Virus record (IMG/VR): IMGVR_UViG_3300029915_000030
Coordinates: 1 to 60,064 of that record
Source: a virus
DNA length: 60,064 nucleotides
Reading direction: 5' to 3' (one strand)
Part shown: piece after piece, positions 32,701 to 40,174 of the stretch
Layout of the letters: each line of letters opens with the position of its first letter
Position numbering within the stretch: position 1 is the first letter of the stretch
Made by a program: the position numbers and the translations under genes
Notes under the pieces: generated by a model
The model's database searches: none
Seen by the model: only the letters and a program-made list of their open reading frames with translations
Told to the model about the DNA's origin: nothing

Positions 32701-33291
32701 GCTGGTATTCAGGTGACCAACGGTTTGACCGGTGTTGCTCTTGAGTACGCCATCTCCGGCGAATTCATGGCGGCTGCTATGGCTGGTCTTGAAGTCAACC
32801 CGGCGAACGACGTTGCGACGACTCTGACCTTGCAGGACTTGGTTGGGTTCACTCGCCTCCTCGTTACCTACGACGATGCAACGCTCAACAACATGGCGTC
32901 ACAGGGTCTCGTGGTTCTCACCAACCAGAGCGGGGCTCTCCAGATTCGCCACTACAAGTCCACCGACCCGTCGAACCCCATCTACTCGGAGCCGACATGC
33001 ACTACCATCGTGGACTACACCCGTCAGTTGTTCCGTTCTGACCTTCAGCAGTTCATTGGTCGCAAGCTGGTTACCAGTCTTGTGAATGACATCACGGCGG
33101 TCTGCAACGCACGTCTCCGCTCCTTGGTTGCGAACGAGATTCTCGCAAGCTACCAGAACCTGAGTGTCATACCTGACCCGTCTGATCCGACCACGGTGAA
33201 CATCACCATGACCATCCAGCCGGTGTTCTCGTTGCTCTACATCAGCGTCACCTTCACGGTTACGACGACTTCAGCAACGTCGTCTAACTAA
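29749..33291 (+). CDS. Tail sheath protein, very large
   Basis: 1180 residues, about twice the usual sheath length. The N-terminus (SYAAPGVFTSVVIDNG, RIPVIIGEG) and the last 300 residues (DLVGFTRLLVTYDD, LQIRHYKSTDP, VDYTRQLFRSDLQQFIGRKL, IQPVFSLLYISVTFTV) have sheath character, and the sheath and tube genes share one block. About 700 residues between are Thr/Ser/Val-rich beta repeats, probably Ig-like domains on the tail surface. Sheath subunits contract to drive the tube through the envelope, which makes this a myovirus-type phage. Confidence 0.8.
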   Translation: MALFGSYAAPGVFTSVVIDNGGQPLFGSARIPVIIGEGLEYFTQNNQEIHRGSSAVADDQVVDENISDQVTGLTSNFNTTYFPVVTGDGSGTVTNDPSFIQVTADGVPVTVVSLVGSTGAFQTQDIVLPGTNFDVSYYFKRMDTLISNENLSAQIPAFASLTVAGAGGAHEVVTTTLPGAVGNEVSIQLIDSTLLSPPTPGVVDALAVSGYGTNAIVINIRKSDNTIRTVVDLHNLIEAGILTLSAGYLVGATPVGTGALSVTGAASLSGGEGPNTNTIFKVKNNPIVDGTNGGVVTTNPANVTVLVNGSAATVTAVDGANSLITLANPVVFGSTLTATYYTNNYQNTYDLLPATTVSTITQVGFGPNRADFIEDVDYVLSTDAAGNPVIQWGAAASTAVGTSTTGYTPFGPTQITTTLVDEHVYLQFAGHGNGNTATFTLPDVPTDGSGLARPTDDPTKVTVYVGVDPFTAYQAGAVQVSRLSGDSATITLYNPPASGQKVYASYYRNTINDHVYTVTVVNPAQSGQGTYTLKNELGQVLPVVSNGTNTVAAGAFATTGIVYPHSFSDAWDEPNAVDETVTLTFNNDGSTVITPAIQAYLDKTFSASTVHFLASTPGSVGNAVTIAIDNTTNAAPTISGNAITLHSTGNVNSLVAMFPLTVTVGVITATLTAGTGSDAIGTSSAAANLAHGANAITQPYTHSYTVTSSASAGSAGVGYLDQTYIDAATGFKVTVVNPADALGYGYTSLPSPQYSFAPGDTLTYVVSKAAVRYTGSTYVPFGTAQPNSLIAVSGLQTEVVTTFGANTGDTAIITTNHASGNEPAVGEFYYVSFTVNKTVTDMAIKLFTNVADAYTQYGQPNVTNRLSLGISLLNQNGAQVFGAIQVPKQTGLAVASDASFISAIGTLTANLPGQTSKANVIVPLSTSTTVHQFLSRQLTTQATARYKGEALGFVGYSQFTSPYQAIANATGLKNSRMIAVGMPVAGIQVTNGLTGVALEYAISGEFMAAAMAGLEVNPANDVATTLTLQDLVGFTRLLVTYDDATLNNMASQGLVVLTNQSGALQIRHYKSTDPSNPIYSEPTCTTIVDYTRQLFRSDLQQFIGRKLVTSLVNDITAVCNARLRSLVANEILASYQNLSVIPDPSDPTTVNITMTIQPVFSLLYISVTFTVTTTSATSSN

Positions 33292-33297
33292 CAAAAT

Positions 33298-33320
33298 GGG
33301 GGTGGAGTTCATCCACCCCC
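33298..33320 (+). terminator. Hairpin after the sheath gene
   Basis: GGGGGTGGA and TCCACCCCC (9 pairs, 5-base loop) just past the sheath stop. No T-run follows, so it may instead stabilise or process the mRNA. Confidence 0.5.
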
Positions 33321-33342
33321 GATGCACTTGGAGTTATATAGG

Positions 33343-33783
33343 ATGAAGCTGCATACCGTCACCACACAAGCAAACGGTATTATTAGCGTCACCATTCAAG
33401 CCTCCTTCGTGGGAGACATGACTGACGCGAATGATAAGGCGTTGATCGCTGCGTTCGGTGACCCTGAGGTCAACATCGCAGGTACCTTCACTGATCCCAA
33501 CAACACGATCTTTACCTTTCAGTTCCCCACTACGGAGAACTATGTAGGGGTTACAACTCAGCTTTCTTCACAGCAAGCTCAGTTCATGTTGGCACTCCCA
33601 ACGGCAGTGAACCCGAACCAGTACAACCTCGCTCCAGTTCAAGGTCCGATGGCATGTATCACCACTAACCCAAGTGAAGCAGCGGCAGCTTGGGTGAACG
33701 TAGTTACCAGCCGTATTATCGCGGCGTTCTCTGCACTCCGTGGTAAGACCTTGGTTCCCACTATCCCAGACGTGACGGTGTAA
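33343..33783 (+). CDS. Hypothetical virion protein
   Basis: 146 residues from ATG 33343 (in-frame ATG at 33322 lies in the hairpin flank). Beta-rich (ISVTIQASFVGDM, FTFQFPTTENYVG), then Ala-rich helices. Between sheath and a scaffold-like gene; tail or head completion is possible. No family recognised. Confidence 0.5.
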   Translation: MKLHTVTTQANGIISVTIQASFVGDMTDANDKALIAAFGDPEVNIAGTFTDPNNTIFTFQFPTTENYVGVTTQLSSQQAQFMLALPTAVNPNQYNLAPVQGPMACITTNPSEAAAAWVNVVTSRIIAAFSALRGKTLVPTIPDVTV

Positions 33784-33785
33784 GC

Positions 33786-35366
33786 ATGGCGTCGAAATTG
33801 ATAGTTCGTCGCAAGCAGCAGCCGAAGAAAGCAACTGTACTTGTATCCAAGCAGACTTTGGAGAGTGCGGTGCAGGAAGCAGAATCGCTGGTCTCGCAAC
33901 TTGTGGAGGCCGATGTACAGGATGAGCGTTTGGAACAGCTTGATGACGCCATCAGTTTTCTAACCAGTGTGCTGAACAAGGCTCCCTTGGATATGCGGCA
34001 AGAAGGTGCATCCTCTCTGGAAGATTACTTGGACGACACCGTAATGCCAGAGATGGCGACAAAAATTTCTGAGAATGTGAACTTGATTGCCAAGCTCAAA
34101 GGCGACGGGACACCTTCAGAAACCATGGGCAACTCGCCCGATAGGAATGTTGAAATGAAGAATGAGCAAACTTTCACTCCCGCTCCTCGCGCAGCCTCTG
34201 GCAGTGACAACTGGGTTACGGACAGGGAGAACGATGGCGAACCGAAAGAAGTAAAGGAAGCTTCTGGTAGCGACAACTGGGTCTCCGACCGCGTTGACGG
34301 AAAGCCGGAAGAGCCTGTACTGGCTGAAGTTCCTCGTCTCGCTTCAAAGATTACGGCTGAGTTGTTCTACGGCAAGAAGGCTGCTCCAGTTGCTGTACCT
34401 GCCAAGGCTCCTGCACCAGCCGCCTCTAATCCAGATGCAGACATCCAGCAGTTGTCCAGCGATGTTCTCGCTAAGATGCTGAAGGCTCTGTCCACTGCGG
34501 AAGACCTCATGAACGACAAGGCAGCGAATCGGTTTATTGGTGCTATCGCCAAGATTATCGCTGACCGTCCTGTTGAACAGGAAGCCCCTGAACCGGCTGC
34601 TGCTCCAGCGGCTGCTGCTCCTATGCCGATGGCCGCTTCATTCGCTGGCTTGAACTTGGCCAGTGCTGAGGAAGAAGAGGAGGAAGCAGACAGCCATGTT
34701 GCTGCTGACCGTCGCAAGAATCCTTTCGCCGATGACATGAAGCGTAAGAAGAAGGAAGAGGATGAGGACGGCAAGAAGAAGGAAGCTTCCAATCAGGGTG
34801 GTTCTTTCGTAAACGACGGCGAGACCGGGAGCATCGTTGAAGACGGGGGTCGCACTCCTGAAGTAGCCAAGGCCCACGCGGAGATTGACGACAACACCGG
34901 CATCAAGATTCCCGCGACTGAACTTGTCACCAAGTTCGCTGAGGACATGAGCACAGGTACTGCACTTAAGAAGGTTGAGAAGGCTGGCGATGACCTCAAG
35001 GCTCTGTACCTCGAAATCAAGAAGGTAACCAAGACTCTTGACTCCCGCCCCGTGCGTGAAGCCGTTGAATCGGTCTACCGTGCATACGACATGTTTGGCG
35101 AAGCTGCCAAGGTGTTGAACAAGCAAAAGATGCAGGAAGAAGCCGAAGCGCAGGCACTGGAAGTCAAGGAAAAGAACAAGGGTAAGAAGAGTTCAAAGGA
35201 GTTGTATTGCACCAAGTGCAAGAAGGATGTGACTCCAAAGTCAGTTAAAGGCAACGATGAATGTTCCGAGTGTGGGCGTATTCTCTTCAGCACCAAGCCT
35301 CATTCGTCCAAGAGTTCCTCCCTGCTCTTTGGGCTCAATGTTGCAGGGGAAGATGAAGAAGAGTAA
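33786..35366 (+). CDS. Acidic low-complexity virion-assembly protein with C-terminal zinc ribbon
   Basis: 526 residues. Helical N-terminus, then a degenerate repeat (ASGSDNWVTDR, ASGSDNWVSDR near 135-165), Ala/Pro linkers, a Glu-run near 300, a mixed Lys/Glu region and a helical C-terminal part. It ends with a zinc ribbon (CTKCKKD...CSECG near 480-500). Composition resembles scaffold or core proteins. No firm family. Confidence 0.5.
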   Translation: MASKLIVRRKQQPKKATVLVSKQTLESAVQEAESLVSQLVEADVQDERLEQLDDAISFLTSVLNKAPLDMRQEGASSLEDYLDDTVMPEMATKISENVNLIAKLKGDGTPSETMGNSPDRNVEMKNEQTFTPAPRAASGSDNWVTDRENDGEPKEVKEASGSDNWVSDRVDGKPEEPVLAEVPRLASKITAELFYGKKAAPVAVPAKAPAPAASNPDADIQQLSSDVLAKMLKALSTAEDLMNDKAANRFIGAIAKIIADRPVEQEAPEPAAAPAAAAPMPMAASFAGLNLASAEEEEEEADSHVAADRRKNPFADDMKRKKKEEDEDGKKKEASNQGGSFVNDGETGSIVEDGGRTPEVAKAHAEIDDNTGIKIPATELVTKFAEDMSTGTALKKVEKAGDDLKALYLEIKKVTKTLDSRPVREAVESVYRAYDMFGEAAKVLNKQKMQEEAEAQALEVKEKNKGKKSSKELYCTKCKKDVTPKSVKGNDECSECGRILFSTKPHSSKSSSLLFGLNVAGEDEEE

Positions 35367-35516
35367 GTATGGTTTGGTTTGATTGCGGCGTGTACATAAT
35401 TCGGAACACATAGGCAAGCAATTAAAGATGGATGGGCGCGGAGACGGTTATTTTTACAAAAGCAACTACCCGCTGCCTTATATGAGCAAGCAGTACAAGG
35501 TTAAGGAGATAAAAAC

Positions 35517-36182
35517 ATGGCACAGGGTGGGTATGTGTACCAGCAAGGAACGACAGCGCAAACGGAATCGGTGATTTCATCCCGATTTAAAATCTTCACC
35601 GACGTTGTAGACGTAGGTAAGTTCGTGAAGCTTGGCGTCACTTCGTCGTTCGATATTTCGGAATCAAAGAATATCGAGACTATCCGTGGTCTAGGGTATG
35701 GTGACCAAGTTGCCGAACTCGTGCCCGGTGTGACCGAGCCTATGAGCTTGACCATCACCCGTACCTGTCTGTATCTCGCCAACCTTCAGCAGGTTCTCGG
35801 ATACAAGGCTGGGGTATCTGGTGCTGTTCGCTCACTCCGTCATCACAAGTGGCCATTCGACATCAAGACGGAAATCGTCTTCTCGCAGCTTGCCTCTGAA
35901 GACCCTAACGTAGGTCAGGCTATTACTGCTGACATTCCTAACGAGGGCGGCTTGAACAATACTGGCAACCCCGGCCTGTTTGCCGTAGCTACGATATTTG
36001 AGGGATGTTGGATGTCGAGCTATCAAACCGGTTACGCTATTGAGACGGCGGCGGTGACGGAGAACTGCAACATCCTTGTCACAGACATCTTTGACGTGGC
36101 AGGTTCGGTTTACGGAGAATTTATTGATTCGGGCCTAAATACATCAGATACAACCGGGCGTAGCCTGCTGTATTCAATCTAG
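35517..36182 (+). CDS. Tail tube protein
   Basis: 221 residues. Beta-rich body with ISSRFKIFTDVVDVGKFVKLGVTSSFDISESKNIETIRGLGYGDQVAELVPG, the pattern of myovirus tail tube proteins that stack as hexameric rings. Position after sheath supports this. ATG preceded by AAGGAGA. The 150 bases upstream hold no convincing gene. Confidence 0.7.
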   Translation: MAQGGYVYQQGTTAQTESVISSRFKIFTDVVDVGKFVKLGVTSSFDISESKNIETIRGLGYGDQVAELVPGVTEPMSLTITRTCLYLANLQQVLGYKAGVSGAVRSLRHHKWPFDIKTEIVFSQLASEDPNVGQAITADIPNEGGLNNTGNPGLFAVATIFEGCWMSSYQTGYAIETAAVTENCNILVTDIFDVAGSVYGEFIDSGLNTSDTTGRSLLYSI

Positions 36183-36192
36183 TTACTGTTAT

Positions 36193-36231
36193 TTGATTCT
36201 GGTATCAGCCATTTATTGATAGTGGAATCAA
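36193..36231 (+). promoter_or_regulatory. Inverted repeat after the tail tube gene
   Basis: TTGATTC and GAATCAA (7 pairs) with internal TATC/GATA. No T-run. A further dyad GCGACT/AGTCGC brackets the next gene's ribosome binding site. Confidence 0.4.
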
Positions 36232-36283
36232 CTTTGCGACTTTCTGGGTATTAGTTAGAAGTAACTGATACTTGGAGAGTCGC

Positions 36284-37237
36284 ATGAGTGTTTTTACGGT
36301 CTACAAAATTACCAACCTTCTCAACTCTCGGTATTACCTTGGGGTTCACGAGACTAATAATCCCAACGATGATTATCTTGGCTCTGGTATTGTCATCAAA
36401 CGCGCTGTTAAGAAGTACGGTCGCCATAACTTTACCAAAGAAGTTATAACCCAATTCTCCCTTGCATCCGAGGCATATGCTAAAGAGGTAGAACTCCTCC
36501 AATCGGCCTGTCAAGACCAACTATGCTACAACCTCCATGAGGGGGGTCAGGGAGGTTTCAAATACATCAATGATAAGGGACTCTCTGACCCCGGTCGTGC
36601 GGGACGTATAGCCAAAGAAAAAGGTAACACGGGTAGGCGCAAGGGGGCAAAGACCCGTGTACACCCAATTTCTCCTGATGATAGGCTGCTGTGTGAGTAC
36701 GGCTGCTTCAACCCCGCCAAATTCCTTGTAGGTAAGAAGGAAACCCCTTGTTGTTCACACCATCAAGGTTCATGCTCAGCCTACAGTAAGCATAAGAAGA
36801 GCATGAAGGTAAAGATGATTGAAAAGGAAGCAGCTTGTGGCTATGGTTGTGGTGCTCAAGCTCTGTTCTTGTTGGGAAATAATGAGAAGCCGTGCTGTTC
36901 AAAGACCTTCTACGAATGCTCGGCACACTGGAGAAACAGACGTACTTTCGCCGACCCAGAGTTAAAACAAAAAGCAGAAACCACCATGCTGGCTAAGTAT
37001 GGGGTAACCAACCCAATTCTCAATTTGACACTACAAGCTAAGAAGAATGCGACCATACTAGAGCGATTTGGCGGCTTAAGCCCATCATGTCGCCCCGACA
37101 TAGAGAAGAAACGTATCAAGACTAACCAGCTACGTTATGGCGGCAACTCTCCGGCCTCTAGCCCTGATGTAATGGCGAAGATGCAAGAAACAAAGAGGAA
37201 ACACCAACTACCTATTCCTCTAGTGAAGGACATATAA
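36284..37237 (+). CDS. GIY-YIG homing endonuclease with Cys-rich tail
   Basis: 317 residues. FTVYKITNLLNSRYYLGVHE and AVKKYGRHNF begin a GIY-YIG nuclease. Then two similar Cys/His modules (CEYGCFNPAKFLVGKKETPCCSHH; CGYGCGAQALFLLGNNEKPCCSK) and repeated KYGVTNP-like segments, seen in NUMOD-type DNA-binding tails. It sits between the tail tube and next structural gene, with a hairpin before its start. Confidence 0.85.
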   Translation: MSVFTVYKITNLLNSRYYLGVHETNNPNDDYLGSGIVIKRAVKKYGRHNFTKEVITQFSLASEAYAKEVELLQSACQDQLCYNLHEGGQGGFKYINDKGLSDPGRAGRIAKEKGNTGRRKGAKTRVHPISPDDRLLCEYGCFNPAKFLVGKKETPCCSHHQGSCSAYSKHKKSMKVKMIEKEAACGYGCGAQALFLLGNNEKPCCSKTFYECSAHWRNRRTFADPELKQKAETTMLAKYGVTNPILNLTLQAKKNATILERFGGLSPSCRPDIEKKRIKTNQLRYGGNSPASSPDVMAKMQETKRKHQLPIPLVKDI

Positions 37238-37238
37238 A

Positions 37239-39245
37239 GTGAAGCCCAAGAATCCCCTTCTCCAAAAAGACGCACGTACTCCCCTCGACTTCGACTTGTT
37301 GTACGGGAAGGCGTTCAAAGTTACCGACCCTGAAGGCAACCCGAATAGGGAAGGCTTCAGCATCGTTACGCCTTCTAACGGTGGTGTGTTCAATGAGTGG
37401 AAGGAACGTCCCCAATTCAAAGAGATAGTACGCAAGAAGCTGAACGAGCCTGACTTTCTTGGCGACCACAAGTACAAGCAGATTATTGAGTCAGCTAGTA
37501 AGCTGGGTATTCGCCTTGCCTCAAGCAAGACCGCCCTTGACGCTCTACTTGAGCAAATCGCAGATGAAGATTACGCGACTCATCAGCACCACTCCGACCC
37601 AGACTTTACCACGCAGAACGGCAAGATGATGGGGAAGGGTACAGAGCAGGAGCAGGGTGCTTTGGATTCTCCTACAATCCCAGCCTCATCCATGATTGGA
37701 ATCCCCAATAATTTTGTATATGCATCCTACGATGCTAAGAAGAGGAAAGACCCTCGGGCCGGTGACTGTGGCATCCACACTGCGTCTCCCGTTCATGAGT
37801 TGGTGCAGCCCGTAGAGAATGAGATAGAAGACGCTACCTTCTTCAAGGAAGGCGATGAGGACTTCGCTGTGAGCCGAGTGGGAGGTAAGATAGCCGTTAC
37901 CCAGTCCTATGGCACCAGCACACCCTATGGTGTAACCCCCCCGGTTACCAATCCCAACGCAACTCCGGGTGTCGCACACATGACCCCAGAGCAGCGTTCG
38001 CAGTCTGCTGAGTCCACTACCATTGCTCCTGCACAGAAAGACCTACAACCACCCCCCGGCACGCTGCCCCAGCTACCTCAGGGTCAGCAGCAGACCGGTA
38101 TGGAGACACAGACGGGTCAACAGCAACAGCAGCCGGGTCAACCTACGCCTCCGGGTCAGCCTGTGCAACAACCGATGCAGCCGGGTATGGTACCTGACCC
38201 TCTCGAACAGTTGCGTCAGATGACAACTTCATCCGTCAAGCTCCGCCTCTCTTGTGCAGTGGACAAGGAGTTCGCTCCTTCCATAAGCACCGTTGTGAAG
38301 GCATCGGCTGAAGCGTTGGAGATGGCTGGATACACTATTCATAGAGCCACACAGAAGCTCTCATCTCTCGGAGCCAGCGAAGGTATCACACTTATTGTAG
38401 GTCACAAGAAGGGGTCGCAGGTAGATGTTAAGGACATCGCACGTCGTGTCAATGGTGCAGTCAACCCAGACTACTTTGTACGCACCGCCGACATCGAGCA
38501 AAAGACCAGCCCGAAGAGTCTCCCGCCCCGTAACGACATGCGCCGTCACCTTGACGAGGGTGCGAAGGATGAAGTCAAGGAAGGCATTGCTGACGTTCCT
38601 ACGCCAGTACCCCAGCAACAGATACAAGCCCCGCCCACGCCAGTACCCCAGCAACAGATACAAGCTCCGCCCACGGCTGAGCAACAGCTTCTGAACACGG
38701 TTCTTGCTACTGACAAGACCGCTATCCAGTGGGACTATGAGGATGATGATGAGGACGATGATGAAGGGGGGTCTATGGGTACTCTCTATGGTAAGCCGCT
38801 GGGAGGAACCACCACACCCTCGATTCAAGACCGTCTGGAGTACCTGAGAAGTCAGCTTCAAGCTGAATCTATCAGCCAAGGTGAACTCATGGAGCTACAG
38901 GACTTGGCCGACCATATCGAGCCGGGTGACGAACTGCTAGAAGCGGCAGGGGTTCCCGAGTTTGGAGAAGAGGAAGATGAGCCGGTAACTCCCTCACCTT
39001 CGAATCCCAAGAAGTACACCCCCCGCAGCAAGTTCGATAAGTGGTTCATGGATACTTTGAAAATCAAAGGGAGCACGGCTACTTCGTTTCCTTCCACAAC
39101 GGGCTTTGTCCCGCTTACTGAGGATGGGGTCAACCAAGTGTGTCCGGCGTGCTCCAGCCAGAACGTAAAAAAGTTTGAAAATTCGGACGCAGAAGATGGC
39201 AGCTTGGTTGAGTGTGTCGATTGCGGATGCTTTTTTGCGATGTGA
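37239..39245 (+). CDS. Large virion-assembly protein with P/Q-rich linkers and zinc ribbon
   Basis: 668 residues from a GTG preceded by AAGGA. N-terminal 220 residues of ordinary composition. A Pro/Gln-rich linker (about 250-325) leads into a folded region (KLRLSCAVDKEFAPSISTVVKAS). A direct repeat of TPVPQQQIQAPP (bases about 38611-38684), an Asp/Glu run and a C-terminal zinc ribbon CPAC...CVDCGC follow. Lies just before the protease; portal-associated or scaffold-related role is possible. Not recognised. Confidence 0.5.
   Translation: MKPKNPLLQKDARTPLDFDLLYGKAFKVTDPEGNPNREGFSIVTPSNGGVFNEWKERPQFKEIVRKKLNEPDFLGDHKYKQIIESASKLGIRLASSKTALDALLEQIADEDYATHQHHSDPDFTTQNGKMMGKGTEQEQGALDSPTIPASSMIGIPNNFVYASYDAKKRKDPRAGDCGIHTASPVHELVQPVENEIEDATFFKEGDEDFAVSRVGGKIAVTQSYGTSTPYGVTPPVTNPNATPGVAHMTPEQRSQSAESTTIAPAQKDLQPPPGTLPQLPQGQQQTGMETQTGQQQQQPGQPTPPGQPVQQPMQPGMVPDPLEQLRQMTTSSVKLRLSCAVDKEFAPSISTVVKASAEALEMAGYTIHRATQKLSSLGASEGITLIVGHKKGSQVDVKDIARRVNGAVNPDYFVRTADIEQKTSPKSLPPRNDMRRHLDEGAKDEVKEGIADVPTPVPQQQIQAPPTPVPQQQIQAPPTAEQQLLNTVLATDKTAIQWDYEDDDEDDDEGGSMGTLYGKPLGGTTTPSIQDRLEYLRSQLQAESISQGELMELQDLADHIEPGDELLEAAGVPEFGEEEDEPVTPSPSNPKKYTPRSKFDKWFMDTLKIKGSTATSFPSTTGFVPLTEDGVNQVCPACSSQNVKKFENSDAEDGSLVECVDCGCFFAM
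38611..38684 (+). repeat. 36-bp direct repeat inside the P/Q-rich protein gene
   Basis: Two near-identical units encode TPVPQQQIQAPP. Only one or two bases differ, suggesting recent duplication. Confidence 0.85.
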
Positions 39246-39283
39246 GAACCCAAAGAAAGTGAACTACGTATCCTCTAAGTAGT

Positions 39284-40174
39284 ATGTCATTCGAGAAGAT
39301 AGCCAACGCGGAACTTAAAGAACCTATCCTGAGTACACAGGATTGGAGCAAGCTGTATGGCACCCGTACGTTTGGGCAGAAAACCGCCGCCTTCAATAAA
39401 ATCGCAGCGGATCAAAGTAAATACCTTTTGTCTCACTGCACAATTATGAGCAGTTTAGCCACAGAGGCACCACCTTTCGACTATTTGGTGCGCCCCTCCT
39501 CCTCTCATCTTTTCAACAACAACGACGACGGTTGGTCCAACCCGGTTTTGCGCCTGTCGCACCGCTCCTTCGTTGGTGCCTTCAACTTCGTTGAACACTT
39601 CCAAAATTCGAAGTATGCGAAAGGCCATATTCTTGACTCGGTGCTCCGCAAGATTCATCTTGGCCCAGAAGCTGAAGATTGGGTTTACTTCTGCGACATT
39701 CTTGTTGCTACCGACCTTGCTCACGAGAAGCTCATCAATGACATTCGCAATGGTGAAGTTCGTTACCTGTCGATGGGCTGCGTGACTGACCTTGTTATCT
39801 GCTCCTTTTGCGGAGCCCATGTAACCGATCAGAGTTCTTATTGTGTTCATTTAAACTTCCAGAAGGGCCAATTTCTATTAGATGATGACGGCATCTCTCG
39901 TCGTGTAGGTGAACTCTGTGGTCATCACACTTTGCCCAACGGTGGAGTCAAGTTCGTGGAAGCCTCGTGGGTAGGTACCCCGGCCTTCCCCGGAGCAGTT
40001 AAGCGGTCAATCGTTTCTGATGAATGGGTCGGCCCTAAGACTCCCTACACCCGCAAATCAAGCAGTTTGGATGGGATTACGAAAGCAGCGTCAGAAGATA
40101 GTGAATATCGGACACCTAATTTAGGCGAGGTTTTAATGCAAGAAGATGACCTTCGTGGGAGAAGCATACGCTAA
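39284..40174 (+). CDS. Possible prohead protease
   Basis: 296 residues. FVEHFQNSKYAKGHIL, DILVATDLAHEKLINDI and RYLSMGC have the arrangement of large-phage head maturation proteases (His, then a conserved Ser in a strand). A Cys/His cluster CSFCGAH...CVH...CGHH may bind zinc. It lies immediately before the scaffold gene, the usual place for a protease that removes scaffold. The active site is not certain by eye. Confidence 0.55.
   Translation: MSFEKIANAELKEPILSTQDWSKLYGTRTFGQKTAAFNKIAADQSKYLLSHCTIMSSLATEAPPFDYLVRPSSSHLFNNNDDGWSNPVLRLSHRSFVGAFNFVEHFQNSKYAKGHILDSVLRKIHLGPEAEDWVYFCDILVATDLAHEKLINDIRNGEVRYLSMGCVTDLVICSFCGAHVTDQSSYCVHLNFQKGQFLLDDDGISRRVGELCGHHTLPNGGVKFVEASWVGTPAFPGAVKRSIVSDEWVGPKTPYTRKSSSLDGITKAASEDSEYRTPNLGEVLMQEDDLRGRSIR

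Noticed and set aside
35383-35574. 63-codon + ORF before the tail tube gene
   Set aside because: Overlaps the tube gene's start and lacks a ribosome binding site; the composition is not convincing.
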